Part shown: positions 11,065 to 22,059 of the stretch, piece by piece | Layout of the letters: every line of letters starts with the position of its first letter | Numbering within the stretch: the first letter of the stretch is position 1 | Assembly: GCF_022539665.2 (NCBI RefSeq) | Contig: NC_081338.1 | Location: 4,959,679-5,023,678 of the forward strand | Length of the DNA stretch: 64,000 nt | Direction of reading: 5' to 3' | DNA from: Daphnia carinata | Taxonomy: Eukaryota > Arthropoda > Branchiopoda > Diplostraca > Daphniidae | Program-made: the position numbers and the translations under genes | The notes under the pieces: model-generated | Seen by the model: the letters and a program-made list of their open reading frames with translations, nothing else | Told to the model about the DNA's origin: nothing | Databases searched by the model: none

Positions 11065-12840
11065 GATACGTTACGACGCCAATGAAAACCTAAGTACGTA
11101 ATGGTCATTGAAAATGGACGCTGCCCGACGTTACCTTAAGCTCAGCATGAGTAATTATAAATACCTGCCCTGTACAATAGGTTCATAGTAGCTCCGCCAA
11201 TAATCGAAAATTATATAGAGCTGCACGCTGAAGCGACATGCCCATGTGGTTTTCACCAGCCTCGTGAAATCAAATCTACAATTAAAATGTAATGCAATCA
11301 CCCATTAGTTCAGATTTGAGAAAGTGAAGCTCAAAGAATAATGGGGTGTTGCTGGAGATGGTATGTCTTGCATTAAATTAAGTTTCTGCATTCCTAAAAC
11401 AAATGATCAAATTAAAGCACGTAGTAAATGGAGTTATTACTTATACAGCTGCTTTACCCATTGCGCTATTCAAATTAATTACAAGCCAAGAACGCGGTTT
11501 CAGTTTTAGTTTCTCAATGCCGGGAACATCACCTTCACAATTTCATGGTCTTAACAAAATGGAGAAAAACGAAGAAAATGACCGTGGGAAAATTGCCTCC
11601 AAAACCGTCAAAAATTGACCATCGTTGGAATTGCTTGAAAATGACAGAATATACTCAAAATTTAATGCTGATTTCGAGAAAATTGCTATTTTTTTCATAA
11701 CATCAACCGTTTTGGAAATACATAGGATTGAATAACTTTGATGTGTCACGCTAGCGCTGTAGCGTACTGGCGTGCCAGTAGTTTTTAAATTCGGTGTATT
11801 TCCAAAACCGCTGATGTTATGAAAAAAATAGCCATTTTCTCGGACTAATTCTCACACTAATTTCATACTGACTGCCAAAACACAAGTATAATACCTCACT
11901 CCTCAATACAAAATCTTGCTGCTTGAACCCCTCAGTATGTATGATGAGAAGACTGAGGAAATGGTGATGGTTAGTGGTTTACAAAACCACATATGCTGTG
12001 TTTTTCAGACAAGATGGGACGCGACCAATGGACAAAGACTTACAGAATGGAATTATCATATTTCACCTGACTTGTGACGTTTATGATATTCCTTCACCAT
12101 CAGCATCCTTTGCAATTTCAGTTTCATGAGCTACGTCTTAAAAGCAGAAGATAAGCATTGCATTCTGACTGCCAAAATATAAATTTAATACCTATCAAAG
12201 AAAAATCGAATAGCATGATGGAAGTAAAGTAATAAGTTGCAGAAGTTTGTGGCTACGGTAGCTGACACCTGACTAATCTGTGCACAGAAATAATCCATTT
12301 AATATGATTCACTTCTAAAGTACACAGAAGAATGAAAAATCGAAAATAGGAACCATACCATTAGATTTTATTATACTTTTCGTGGGAATGTAACACATAA
12401 AACAAATAATTAGACACCGGTTCCATAGTTCACTGCTGATTCACTTGTCATTAAAAAACAGAGGTCCATCAGTGCCATCTTTAGTCTTAACCTGCAACCG
12501 AAAATGAAAGTTGCACAAAATATTTGGATGATTTTTTTTAAACAGAGAACTCGTCAATTCTATTTTTAGAGCGTTTGTTTTTTGTTTTTTTCTTTTCCCC
12601 ATAGAAAATGAAAGAAAAATGGAAATTTCGACCACAGGTCACCGCAAATCCTTGTGGCATTTACACACACCGTGGAGCAACCAGGTTTCTATGACTGGAG
12701 ATAGGCCTTAAAATGGAGAATTCTTTCACCCTTCTTGTACACCATGCCAGTATCTATAAAAATTTTTGATTTCCCACAGAAGTTTTATTTTTGAATAACC
12801 TTTCTATTCTCTATTTATGTAAAAAATAAAAAAAAAATTT
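11065..12840. other. Non-coding stretch with a foldback
   Basis: No exon chain is visible. It contains the inverted repeat at 11676-11842; the remainder is AT-rich. Confidence 0.5.
11676..11842. repeat. Imperfect inverted repeat with ~47-bp arms
   Basis: Arms 11676-11721 and 11796-11842 are complementary with a handful of mismatches (the core on one side is TTTCATAACATCA, on the other TGATGTTATGAAA). A 74-bp centre separates them. Looks like a foldback or MITE remnant. Confidence 0.75.
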
Positions 12841-15640
12841 ATTTATTTACAGAAGCTTACGAAAAATGATTTTGTAGATCATTTTTGGTACGGTTTAATG
12901 TGGTCAGGCAACGTCCATTTTTTTAAAGGAGGAAGGGTGAGGGAAATAAAGTATATAAAGTCGCCCGCCTTATGTACGGTTGTGTTGTGATTTACCCGCG
13001 CCGTGAAATTGAATAGCGATAGAGGTTTGTGCCAAACGCTAGGTGAGTTAATTTCTGGTGACTAAAATGTTTAACGTCTTCAGATTAATGTTTAAATCAT
13101 TACCGTCAAATTTTAATATTTTGGTATGGAAATGTTATTTGTACAAATCAGTTTAGTGAACTTATTGATTAAACTGTTAGTTAGTCTTTGCAGCCATGCT
13201 CTGAATTCTTTTGTCACGTTTTATCTTGTTACTGAGATGCTGGTATTTCCTAGTTAATGTCATGCAGTGACATCTTAGTGCATGTCATGCTAATGCCATG
13301 CATTTTCATGACAGGTCTTCAAATAGCCACACACCTACTGTTACGTCGTGACAAGTATCGCAGCGATCTTTATCGTCAACGTCATCTTAGGATCGCTAAG
13401 CAATTTTGCTGGTAAATGTGCCGTGCATACAAGAATGGTACTACAAAATTAGTCTGGAAATGAAATCACTGTTAATCATGTTGACCTTGTTTTTTACTTA
13501 AAGGATAAAATTTCACACTCGGCCTTCCTACAACTAATTATTGAATTGTGGTAATTCGATAGCAGTGGTTCCATTATACTTATGGTTTGAAAATCGATCT
13601 GGAGAACGTGGGCAAGAAACGGTAGGAACGATTACTCTATACTTCCTTAGTGTCGCAAGGTTGACGTAGTTTCTATTTTGCAGCAAGCTAAATAAGACAG
13701 TGATTATTATTGTAATGAATGTTTGTATCTATAATTGATTTCTTGATCAAACCTTTTGCTTGATGGATGTTAGTTCTTTGAAGACTTCAGTTGACGACAT
13801 CCTGTTTTTAGGTTCGTCTTCCAACATTTTTCTAAGTAGATTGTGCTCGTAAAGTTGGCGTAATTCGCCGCCGATTTCTATATCAAGGAAGCAAACTTTT
13901 CATTAACAAGATAAAATATCTTATTATATCGTAAATCACCTGTCATGTTGACTGGAGCATTTTTTAGGATGTTCCTATCAATTTGTGTTACATTAGAACC
14001 GTAGAGATGTTTTCCCTTCAGGAGAAGATACCCAAAGACGAGGGCAAGTACAAAAACATCGCTCTTTACGTTTCCTCGGCTGTCTATATTTCTTTTCTCA
14101 CACATTCTCAATATTTCGGGAGCAAACCAGCCATCTGTTCCGCAGATTTCGCTTATGTCGAAAGTACCCCGCTCACTGACTGGTTTAGTCAGTCCAAAGT
14201 CTGCCCATTTGATTGTTATCTCTTCCTTTTGGCCGTCATTTCGCACCGAAATAAGAATGTTTTGTGGTTTAATATCTCGATGAATAAAGTTCATTGAATG
14301 AATGTATTCGAGACCGGCAGCTAGTTGAAGAAACATGTCGATATGGGGTGGTAGAGGCCCGTTATATTTTTTGTCGTTGCCACGGCCCAGGAATGCTTTA
14401 TCTAATGAGGCGGCACATAATTCCAAAGCAAAGTACCTTAATGTTGGCGTCAGAAAAAAATTATCGTTATGCGTTTGCTCAATTAGTCGATATGATCTTA
14501 CCAGTACTTATCGTCACGTTCATACCAAAACAATTTGACGATGTTGGGATGACCTTTTCCCTTCGTGAGTTCCTTCATAGCGTTTATTTCACGTTCATCA
14601 ACATTATTTATATCAACTATTTTAACTGCGACTTTATTGCCGTCGTATTCCCCTAAATACACCTCGCCAAAACCCCCTTTACCCAATGGTTTATTACTGT
14701 CGAACTGAATTTTCGAACCGATTGTCCCCATATTGTTAACACAAAGATATAAAGAAAATGTATGGCGACTCATACGACTGATACTAACGATAGAGAAAAG
14801 TAAAATGGCGTTTTATATTTTTTCGGCGACTACCGCATTGGCATTGCAATCTATACCAGATTAGTTTATCAGAGTAAAATTTTACGCAACCATTGGGGAT
14901 TTAAGATCAAATAATTTTTATCTTGTTTGTGTTTTCGTTTCGTAAAAATTAATGCCCACGCATTTGGAGTTGCTTGATTCCATAAGTTTAGTTTGAACTA
15001 GAAATGTTTTTTTGATGTTTTATTATGTTACTTGCCACGCACGATAGTTTGCGCCACTATCGTTCGTAGTTCTGCAATCCTTTGCCACCTGATGTTTGGT
15101 TTTTGGCTGCTTTCTCCCCCTAAACCATGCATTCAAACATTTCAAGGCGGTTGGGTACATGGGCGTAGGTGCTCATTTAGTTATAATATCATTATTGTAT
15201 TTTTATCCGTTTATTATTGAATGCCCGCTCAAGTCTATATCGATCGTCAGGTAATCAGGCTTTTCCTTAATTTATTTCCAATTTGCATTCATCTAATATT
15301 TTGTTGGTTACACACAGAACGAAGGGTTTGGACGGAAAAAGTTGGCTAATATTAACCTACCTGCCAATCATTGATCATTTTGGTGTCATTTTGTGTGCAG
15401 GATTGCACCACATGTGTGGGCTAGTTTCCATAGAACTTTTCGTTTGATAGTGATTATCTTCATTTTTTGTAACCTTTGTCTGCCGTTTGTTGAAAGATCT
15501 AGAAAGGGATCACCACCCCTGTAGCTATGGTGTCGCTATAGTTAATAGGCTAGAAACGTTTGCATTTTGTCGCTTCTGATCTGGGTTTCAACTTTTGTTC
15601 TAGTTACGGTTGGTAAAACCAACTGTTCATATCACTATTC
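12840..15640. repeat. Segmental duplication, unit A
   Basis: It shares order and orientation with 16440-19780: an AAGCTTAC... block near 12850/16455, the kinase gene, and matching 3' flank to about 15640/19780. Identity is near complete from 13323 to about 13870 (offset 3,722-3,723 bp), and clearly lower in the outer flanks and in part of the kinase gene. Confidence 0.9.
13747..14731 (-). CDS. IRE1-like protein kinase, kinase domain only (copy A)
   Basis: Three exons on the minus strand: 14731-14502, 14436-13940, 13877-13747 (858 nt, 285 aa), all with GT/AG introns of 62-65 bp. Motifs in order are the glycine loop GKGGFGEV (about residues 17-24), VAVK lysine (about 36), HRDIKPQN catalytic loop, ADFG, and GTDGWFAPEI. 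Subdomain XI is in the last exon (HNLLRKMLEDEPKNRM), so the whole kinase fold is present and probably active. ELCAASL, the DFG surroundings and GTDGWFAPE resemble IRE1, but there is no luminal part, membrane segment or RNase (KEN) domain. The chosen start gives MGTIGSK, an N-myristoylation-type N-terminus; an in-frame ATG 42 nt upstream would abolish it. It probably sits on membranes in the cytosol. The substrate is unknown. A close paralogue lies 3.7 kb away. Confidence 0.88.
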
Positions 15641-16440
15641 AATATCCAAATGTAGGAAGGTCGAGCGGGATGAATTTTATCCTTTAGTCAAAATACAAGG
15701 GCAACATGGTTAAAAATGGTTCACTTTCAGACTAATTTTGCAATATTGTCGCGGGTACGCAATCAGGGGCCGTTCACACGTAACACACGTCCAACTCCTA
15801 CGCCCAAGCTCCCACCACGACCAACAACTCAGACCGACACCAAAAGCGTCTTCTTTTGTTTTTAAAACACATCATGCTTGCGATGAACAAACGTCTATCC
15901 CAACTACGTTTGGGATACGTTACAATTTCTACGCGTGACAATATCATTCTTGTATGCAAGAAAAATATACCGGCATAATTCCTTAGCGACCCTAAAGTCC
16001 GTTCGTAGCTGAAAGTCGAAAATTGGGGTTGTCTCTTGTATTGAATACAATTGTTTTAAATTCGACGACACATTCGTTAAATGCATGCTTACGGAAGGTG
16101 GCTTGCAGTTAGGGCTTTACCAAGATTTGCTTTAAATAATGGATAACTAATGAATTGTCTGCGATGCGGGCGATCCGTTGGACTATTTTCCAAGTTGCGT
16201 GGGTTAAACTAGCCTTCGCCATTTTATTTTGGTGACATTTTGGCGCCCAATGTTTTAAAAGGAGTCTACCTAGAAATGTAATGTGTAACGTGAAAAATTA
16301 AAATAATAGCAATATTTCGGGGTAAAATCAGGGCATATGGGATAAACCGAGAATGGGACGGGATTTTTTATGATTCATTGGTCACACTACGAACGTGTTT
16401 TTCTTTAATACCCGTCTCTATTTAGGTAAAATGTAAAGAA
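15641..16440. other. Spacer between duplicated units
   Basis: No gene is visible. It holds the second copy of a short dispersed repeat (16010-16065). Confidence 0.5.
16010..16065. repeat. Short dispersed repeat, copy 2
   Basis: Counterpart of 2590-2645, same orientation, with the shared core CAATTGTTTTAAATTCGA and several scattered substitutions. Confidence 0.7.
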
Positions 16441-19400
16441 TCTAAATGTTTTTATAGAAGCTTACACAACAGGATTTTTATAAATCATTTTTTGGTACGG
16501 TTTAATGTGGTCAGGCAACATCCATTTAAGTCATTACCATCAATTTTAAATATTTCCTATATGGAAATGCTATTATTTGCATGAATAAGTGTAGTTTGAC
16601 TATTGATTCAGTTGTTCATAGTTACTCTACGCAGCCATGCTTTGGGTTCTTCATTCTTCTGTTCGTCTGGATTTTTTTATTGAGATATGCTGGTATTTCC
16701 TAGTTAATGGTAGATAGAGGGGGGGGGATCATCCAATGGCTATACATATCATGGCTTGTCAGAACAGTTCCTCATTTGATAGATATCCCTTTTCATTACG
16801 GTTTTTTTATTAGACTTGGAACGCCATGTTTTCATACATAGGTCTATTATGATGCTTTGTAGCTTATTTTGTTGTTTAATATGGTTTGCATGGTGGGATA
16901 TTGATAGCTGTTTACTAGTGCTGATTGCATATGTTGAATTCAGCAAGAATGTGTATCTGAACAAGTTCATCAAAGGAATATATATATTATGATGACTATC
17001 TAAACTACCTGAATTTGATTATTGTTTCCCCCTTTGAATTTAGATATAGCCACACACCTACTGTTACGTCGTGACAAGTATCGCAGCGATCTTCATCGTC
17101 AACGTCATCTTAGGATCGCTAAGCAATTTTGCTGGTAAATGTGCCGTGCATACAAGAATGGTACTACAAAATTAGTCTGGAAATGAAATCACTGTTAATC
17201 ATGTTGACCTTGTTTTTTACTTAAAGGATAAAATTTCACACTCGGCCTTCCTACAACTAATTATTGAATTGTGGTAATTCGATAGCAGTGGTTCCATTAT
17301 ACTTATGGTTTGAAAATCGATCTGGAGAACGTGGGCAAGAAACGGTAGGAACGATTACTCTATACTTCCTTAGTGTCGCAAGGTTGACGTAGTTTCTATT
17401 TTGCAGCAAGCTAAATAAGACAGTGATTATTATTGTAATGAATGTTCGTATCTATAATTGATTTCTTGATCAAACCTTTTGCTTGATGGATGTTAGTTCT
17501 TTGAAGACTTCAGTTGACGACATCCTGTTTTTAGGTTCGTCTTCCAACATTTTTCTAAGTAGATTGTGCTCGTAAAGTTGGCGTAATGCGCCGCCAATTT
17601 CTATATCAAAGAAGCAAACTTTTCATTAACAAGATAAAATATCCTATTATATCGTAAATCACCTGTCATGTTGACTGGAGCATTTTTTAGGATGTTCCTT
17701 TCAACTTGTGTTTCATTAGAACCGTAGAGATGTTTTCCCTTCAGGAGAAGATACCCAAAGACGAGGGCAAGTACAAAAACATCGCTCTTTACGTTTCCAC
17801 GACTATCTGCTTTTCCTTCCACCAAAAGTTTCAATATTTCGGGAGGATACCAATAACGTGTCCCACAGATTACGCTTGTGGCGCAAGTACCCCGCTCACT
17901 GACTGGTTTAGACAGTCCAAAGTCTGCCCATTTGATTGTTATCTCTTCCTTTTGGCCGTCATTTCGCACCGAAATAAGAATGTTTTGTGGTTTAATATCT
18001 TGATGAATAAAGTTCATTGAATGGATGTATTTGAGACCGGCAGCTAGTTGAAGAAACATGTCGATATGGGGTGGTAGAGGTCCGTTATATTTTTTGTCGT
18101 CGCCACGGTCCAGGAACGCTTTATCTAATGATGCAGTACATAATTCCAAAGCAAAGTACCTTAATGTTGGCGTTAGAAAAAAATTATCGTTATGCCTTTG
18201 CTCAATTAGTCGATATGATCTTACCAGTACTTAACGTCATGTTCACACCAAAACAATTTGACGATGTTGGGATGACCTTGTCCCTTCGTGAGTTCCTGCA
18301 TAGCGTATTTTTCACGTTCATCAACTAAATTTTTATCAACTCTTTTTACTGCGACTTTATTGCCGTCGTATTCCCCTAAATACACCTCGCCAAAACCCCC
18401 TTTACCCAATGGTTTATTACTGTCGAACTGAATTTTCGAACCGGTTTGCCCCATATTGTTAACACAAAGATATAAAGAAAATGTATAGCGACTCGTACGA
18501 CTGACACTAACGATAGAGAAAAGTAAAATGGCGTTTATATTTTTTCGGCGACTACCGCATTGGCATTGCAATCTATACCAGTTTAGTTTATCAGAGTAAA
18601 ATTTTACGCAACCATTGGGGATTTAAGATTAAATAATTTTTATCTTGTTTGTGTTTTCATTTCGTAGAAATTAATGCCCACGTATTTTGAGTTGCTTGAT
18701 TCCATAAGTTAAGGTTGAACTAGAAATGTTTTCAACCAGTTTCGAAAATGCATTTTTGATGTTTAATTTTGTTACTTGCCACGCACGATAGTTTGCGCCA
18801 CTATCGTTCGTAGTTCTGCAATCCTCTGCCACCTGCTGTTTGGCTTTTGGCTACTTTCTCCCCCTAAACCATGCATTCAAACATTTCAAGGCGGTTGGGT
18901 ACATGGGCGTAGGTGCTCCTTTAGCTATAGTATCATCATTGTATTTTTATCCGTTTATTACTGAATGTCCGCTCAAGTCTATATCGATCGTCAGGTAATC
19001 AGGCTTTTCCTTAATTTATTTCCAATTTGCATTCATCTAATATTTTGTTGGGCGTTACGTTTTCTTCAAGCAGACGATGTTTGATTGCAAATCCGTAACA
19101 CTCAAACATCGCCTGTTTATTCCCCACTTAAAATATCTCGCATTTGAAATTACTCTCCAATGTTCATTAACTTTTGTCACCCGTGGTTTATCACAGTAAA
19201 TTCTCTCTCAAATTGTTTCGTAAGGAAAATCTTTTTCATTGGCCGATCGACCCATTTTTATATTTGCTTAAAATTGCTGGCTTGCACGTAGTCAATGGCA
19301 CACCTTCAAGTCATCGCGTGGCACGTCAGCAGGTTCAAATTCAACATTTCCGCCATCTAATCCTCTCTATTATTAACGTTGAATGACTTTTTAATCACGT

Positions 19401-19780
19401 CCGTAGACTTGGGATAACGATCAAAGATCAATATCCTGTTCGGTTTTCCCAGGCCAACAAACAATTGTCAAACAACAACAAGTTACACACACAACGATGG
19501 GTTTGATCGGAAAAAAGTTGGCTAATATTAACTGATCTGTCAATCATTAATCATTTCGGTGCTATTTTGTGTGTGAGCTAATATCCATAGAAATTATCTG
19601 GGACGATTGATAGTGATTATCTTCATTTTATTTCAACCTTTGTCTGCCGTTCGTTGAAGGATTACAGTCCCCTTTAGCCGTGGTGTCACTATAGTTAACA
19701 ATCAAGAAACGTTTTCCTTTTTTTCGCTTTCAAACTGCGTTTCGACTTTTGTTCTAGTTACAGTTGGTAAAACCAGCGTC
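16440..19780. repeat. Segmental duplication, unit B
   Basis: Counterpart of 12840-15640. Compared with unit A it has about 330 bp of unrelated sequence before 17045, where similarity resumes at a sharp breakpoint (ATAGCCACACACC in both). It has a second insertion of about 440 bp around 19050-19490. Confidence 0.9.
17470..18454 (-). CDS. IRE1-like protein kinase, kinase domain only (copy B)
   Basis: Three exons on the minus strand: 18454-18225, 18159-17663, 17600-17470 (858 nt, 285 aa), with exactly the same exon lengths as copy A. It keeps the glycine loop, VAVK lysine, the catalytic Asp and Asn, and DFG. The catalytic loop reads HQDIKPQN instead of HRD, and the APE motif is PPE (GTRYWYPPEI). 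The start MGQTGSK again fits an N-myristoylation signal. Differences from copy A concentrate between DFG and APE and just after: about 16 of 33 residues differ there, against about 9 of 130 in the rest of that exon. Loss of the HRD arginine is typical of kinases not regulated by activation-loop phosphorylation, so activity may be altered rather than lost. Reading frame and splice sites are intact, so this is probably an expressed paralogue and not a pseudogene. Confidence 0.86.
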
Positions 19781-20279
19781 TAAATGGGAGAATGTAAACG
19801 TGTTCTTTACTAAGGGGTTTCATTATTGTATCGTTTGACTTTTTTACGAAAACCGAAAACACTGAGCTCAAGTACGTTCTTTGCTAGGTCTTCCTGAAAA
19901 TGTCAGAATGCTATGCTGCCAGTCTAGATAAACACGTTCAATCATTATATATTGAGAATGACTCTTGTAGTGATGAGTGAAGACAGGATGTGCCAAACAA
20001 AGCAGCCATGGCGACTTCCAACTAAGATTGTAACAAGTGGCAGTCGACATTCTCAGATGACTGCTCTATTGGCGATTTCCTGTTTTTCTTTAATGCCATT
20101 TTCGAACTTCTATTTCTAAATTAATCTATGGTTGGAAATTGAAATTGTATATAAAAAAATTGAAATCAATTTTAATTAGATGCCAAATTGTATTTTTTCA
20201 TTTAGAGGGTTACATGTTTATCGTTTTATTTACATATGTCTTTACCAAACTCAATTGTTTTTGAGACAAAAGGCTACTT
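19781..20279. other. Non-coding
   Basis: I see no gene. Its right end probably includes the globin 3' end: AATAAA on the minus strand at 20285-20280, about 43 nt past the globin stop. Confidence 0.5.
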
Positions 20280-20327
20280 TTTATTGTTATTAATTTTTTT
20301 TTGTTATCTTTCTTTTCTTCTTCTGAC

Positions 20328-21019
20328 TTAGGAAGATGCTTCGACAACGGTGTTAATACCTTGCATGGTAGCCGTCCAGGCTTGGTGGGCTTCTGGAGTG
20401 AATTCTCCTCCCAGGTTGGCAGCCAAGAAGTCGATCAACACCTTGGACAAGTTCTGCATTTTCAATTGTTAAGTTAATTTTTTTAATCCAATATTTTATG
20501 TTCAATTCATTTTCAGATCGAATTTTTTTAAAAATTTTTACTTACATCAAAATGGGCACGGGTTGTTCCACGGCTCTTGTGCTCATTAGCCAAATCAACA
20601 AGTTGAGCGTTCAAAGTATCCGGATTTCCCATGCAGTCGATCAATTCCGACAATTTAGACAGTACATTCACCGACAAGGTCTAATTGTAAGTTAATAGTT
20701 GTCTAGATAATTGATGATATCCAATTGAAAAATGCTTTGTTACAATCTGTGCTTACTTTCAATGCAGCATTGTTCAACAGTTCTCCAGCGGGAACGTTGG
20801 CAATGGTTGGGAACATGGGCTGATATTCCGGATGGGCAGTCAGCAATCTATCACCGAGATATTCATTTCAATTAAAAAGTAAGTACTAATTGTTTTTATT
20901 TCAGATTGCTATGGTACTCACGCCACATAGAAGGCAGGAGCATGAGTACTCAAGTCTTTCTTGACGATGGCCCAGGTGCTTTGGACGGCAGCAACGTTGA
21001 CTGTCGTCAGGGTATCCAT
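20328..21019 (-). CDS. Intracellular single-domain globin
   Basis: Four coding exons on the minus strand: 21019-20922, 20847-20757, 20680-20546, 20453-20328 (450 nt, 149 aa). Introns fall after codon 32 (phase 2), 63 (phase 0) and 108 (phase 0). The first and last match the ancient globin positions B12.2 and G7.0. There is no signal peptide, unlike the secreted multi-domain haemoglobins of Daphnia, so it is likely a cytoplasmic myoglobin/cytoglobin-type protein. TWAIVKKDL (helix A), HPEYQPMFP (CD corner), LANEHKSRG with the proximal histidine (F8), and FTPEAHQAWT (helix H) are visible. A non-coding first exon (about 21196-21153) is spliced to 21034, just upstream of the ATG. TATA box, initiator and clustered ACGTG motifs lie upstream. 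Expected role: oxygen binding, storage or NO/redox chemistry. Confidence 0.95.
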
Positions 21020-21192
21020 TTTATTTAGATTATTCTGTATTTTAAATTATTGCTTTAGCGTATACTTTGATATTATTATTGATAACACTAAATTTGATTT
21101 TCATATTTTCTATCCAATAGGAATTGATTTTTTGAGGAATGCCAGAACTCACCAGTTGGTTAGTTAGCTGCTGCTGTGAGAATCTGACTGTT

Positions 21193-21233
21193 GACTGATG
21201 ATGAGTTGATGGGTAAGACAACCGGCTTTTATA
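21193..21233 (-). promoter_or_regulatory. Core promoter of the globin gene (TATA + initiator)
   Basis: TATAAAAG at 21233-21226 on the minus strand, with an arthropod-type initiator TCAGT at about 21198-21194. A 5' UTR exon follows and ends in a good donor (CTG|GTGAGT at 21153). Spacing is slightly long, so transcription could start a few bases further upstream. Confidence 0.75.
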
Positions 21234-21271
21234 GTAGGACTTACTATATTTACAACAGGGAGGAGGGACTT

Positions 21272-21594
21272 CACGTGGAAGACTTTCGAGTAAAAAAAAA
21301 AAAACGCCGTTCAAGTCACGTAGGCACGTGATGGGAAACGGAGCCAATGACAAATCGTCATAAATATTTGGGTACCATTTGGTCATGCGCCAGTGGCGAA
21401 GTACATAGGCCCATTTTAACTTTTCTTTAGAATTTGCAGATGAATGACTTGTCCTTTTTTATTTTCTCCCCCCATCCCCAACGATATCGGCACGACATTC
21501 ATTTGCCAAAAGAATAGACGGCGGGGTGAGAACAAAAAAATAGCTTGGCTGTCAATCCGTAACACGTTGCCAGCCTACGTGAAGGGTAACACGT
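21272..21594. promoter_or_regulatory. Cluster of hypoxia-response-type ACGTG motifs
   Basis: Six ACGTG cores (either strand) lie 76-400 bp upstream of the globin start site: CACGTG at 21272, TACGTGA (minus) at 21322-21316, CACGTG at 21325, ACGTG (minus) at 21567-21563, TACGTG at 21576, ACGTG (minus) at 21594-21590. RCGTG is the HIF binding core; HIF control of Daphnia globin genes is established knowledge. Function here is inferred. Confidence 0.55.
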
Positions 21595-22059
21595 ATACCA
21601 GATAACACACAATGAGGTGTAGTGCCCTCCAGCATAAAGCCGGCACGAAAATCCCCAGTTGTCTTCGTTCTCTATTGATTCCGTGCAACAAGGTCAGTCT
21701 TCTTGTACTAGTTAAATCGTTGGTGTCTTAATGATTGTAATTAAATCTAATGAACTCTTTTTACTGATCAGTTGTACTCGTCTTTACTTTCTTCAAAATT
21801 CCTTCTGGGATTTACTTCTCAAAAAAAAAAATTTTTCTATAGAAAATGGTTTGTATATCAACTGTGTATTTTATTTCTTTTACATACTAGCAATGCACGT
21901 TGACTAGCATTCCATCACCGAATGTAATTTTTTTGTAACCATTAAATTGAAAGTGTTTTATTAGATTGTCCATAAAAAAAGAAGCAAGGGCATTGGGTCC
22001 ACGACAGCTGTCATTAACAGAATGTGAATCAGCTAGGGGTACGGGGTTGTCTTTGGAAC

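Noticed and set aside
13323-13425. Arg-rich open stretch (LRRDKYRSDLYRQRHLRIAKQ), identical but for one codon in the second duplicated unit
   Set aside because: The whole surrounding 550 bp is equally conserved, including clear non-coding DNA, so conservation is no evidence of coding; no gene model includes it.
13983-14656. Plus-strand open frames over the kinase gene (and their copies at 17706-18328)
   Set aside because: Antisense shadows of the spliced minus-strand kinase exons.
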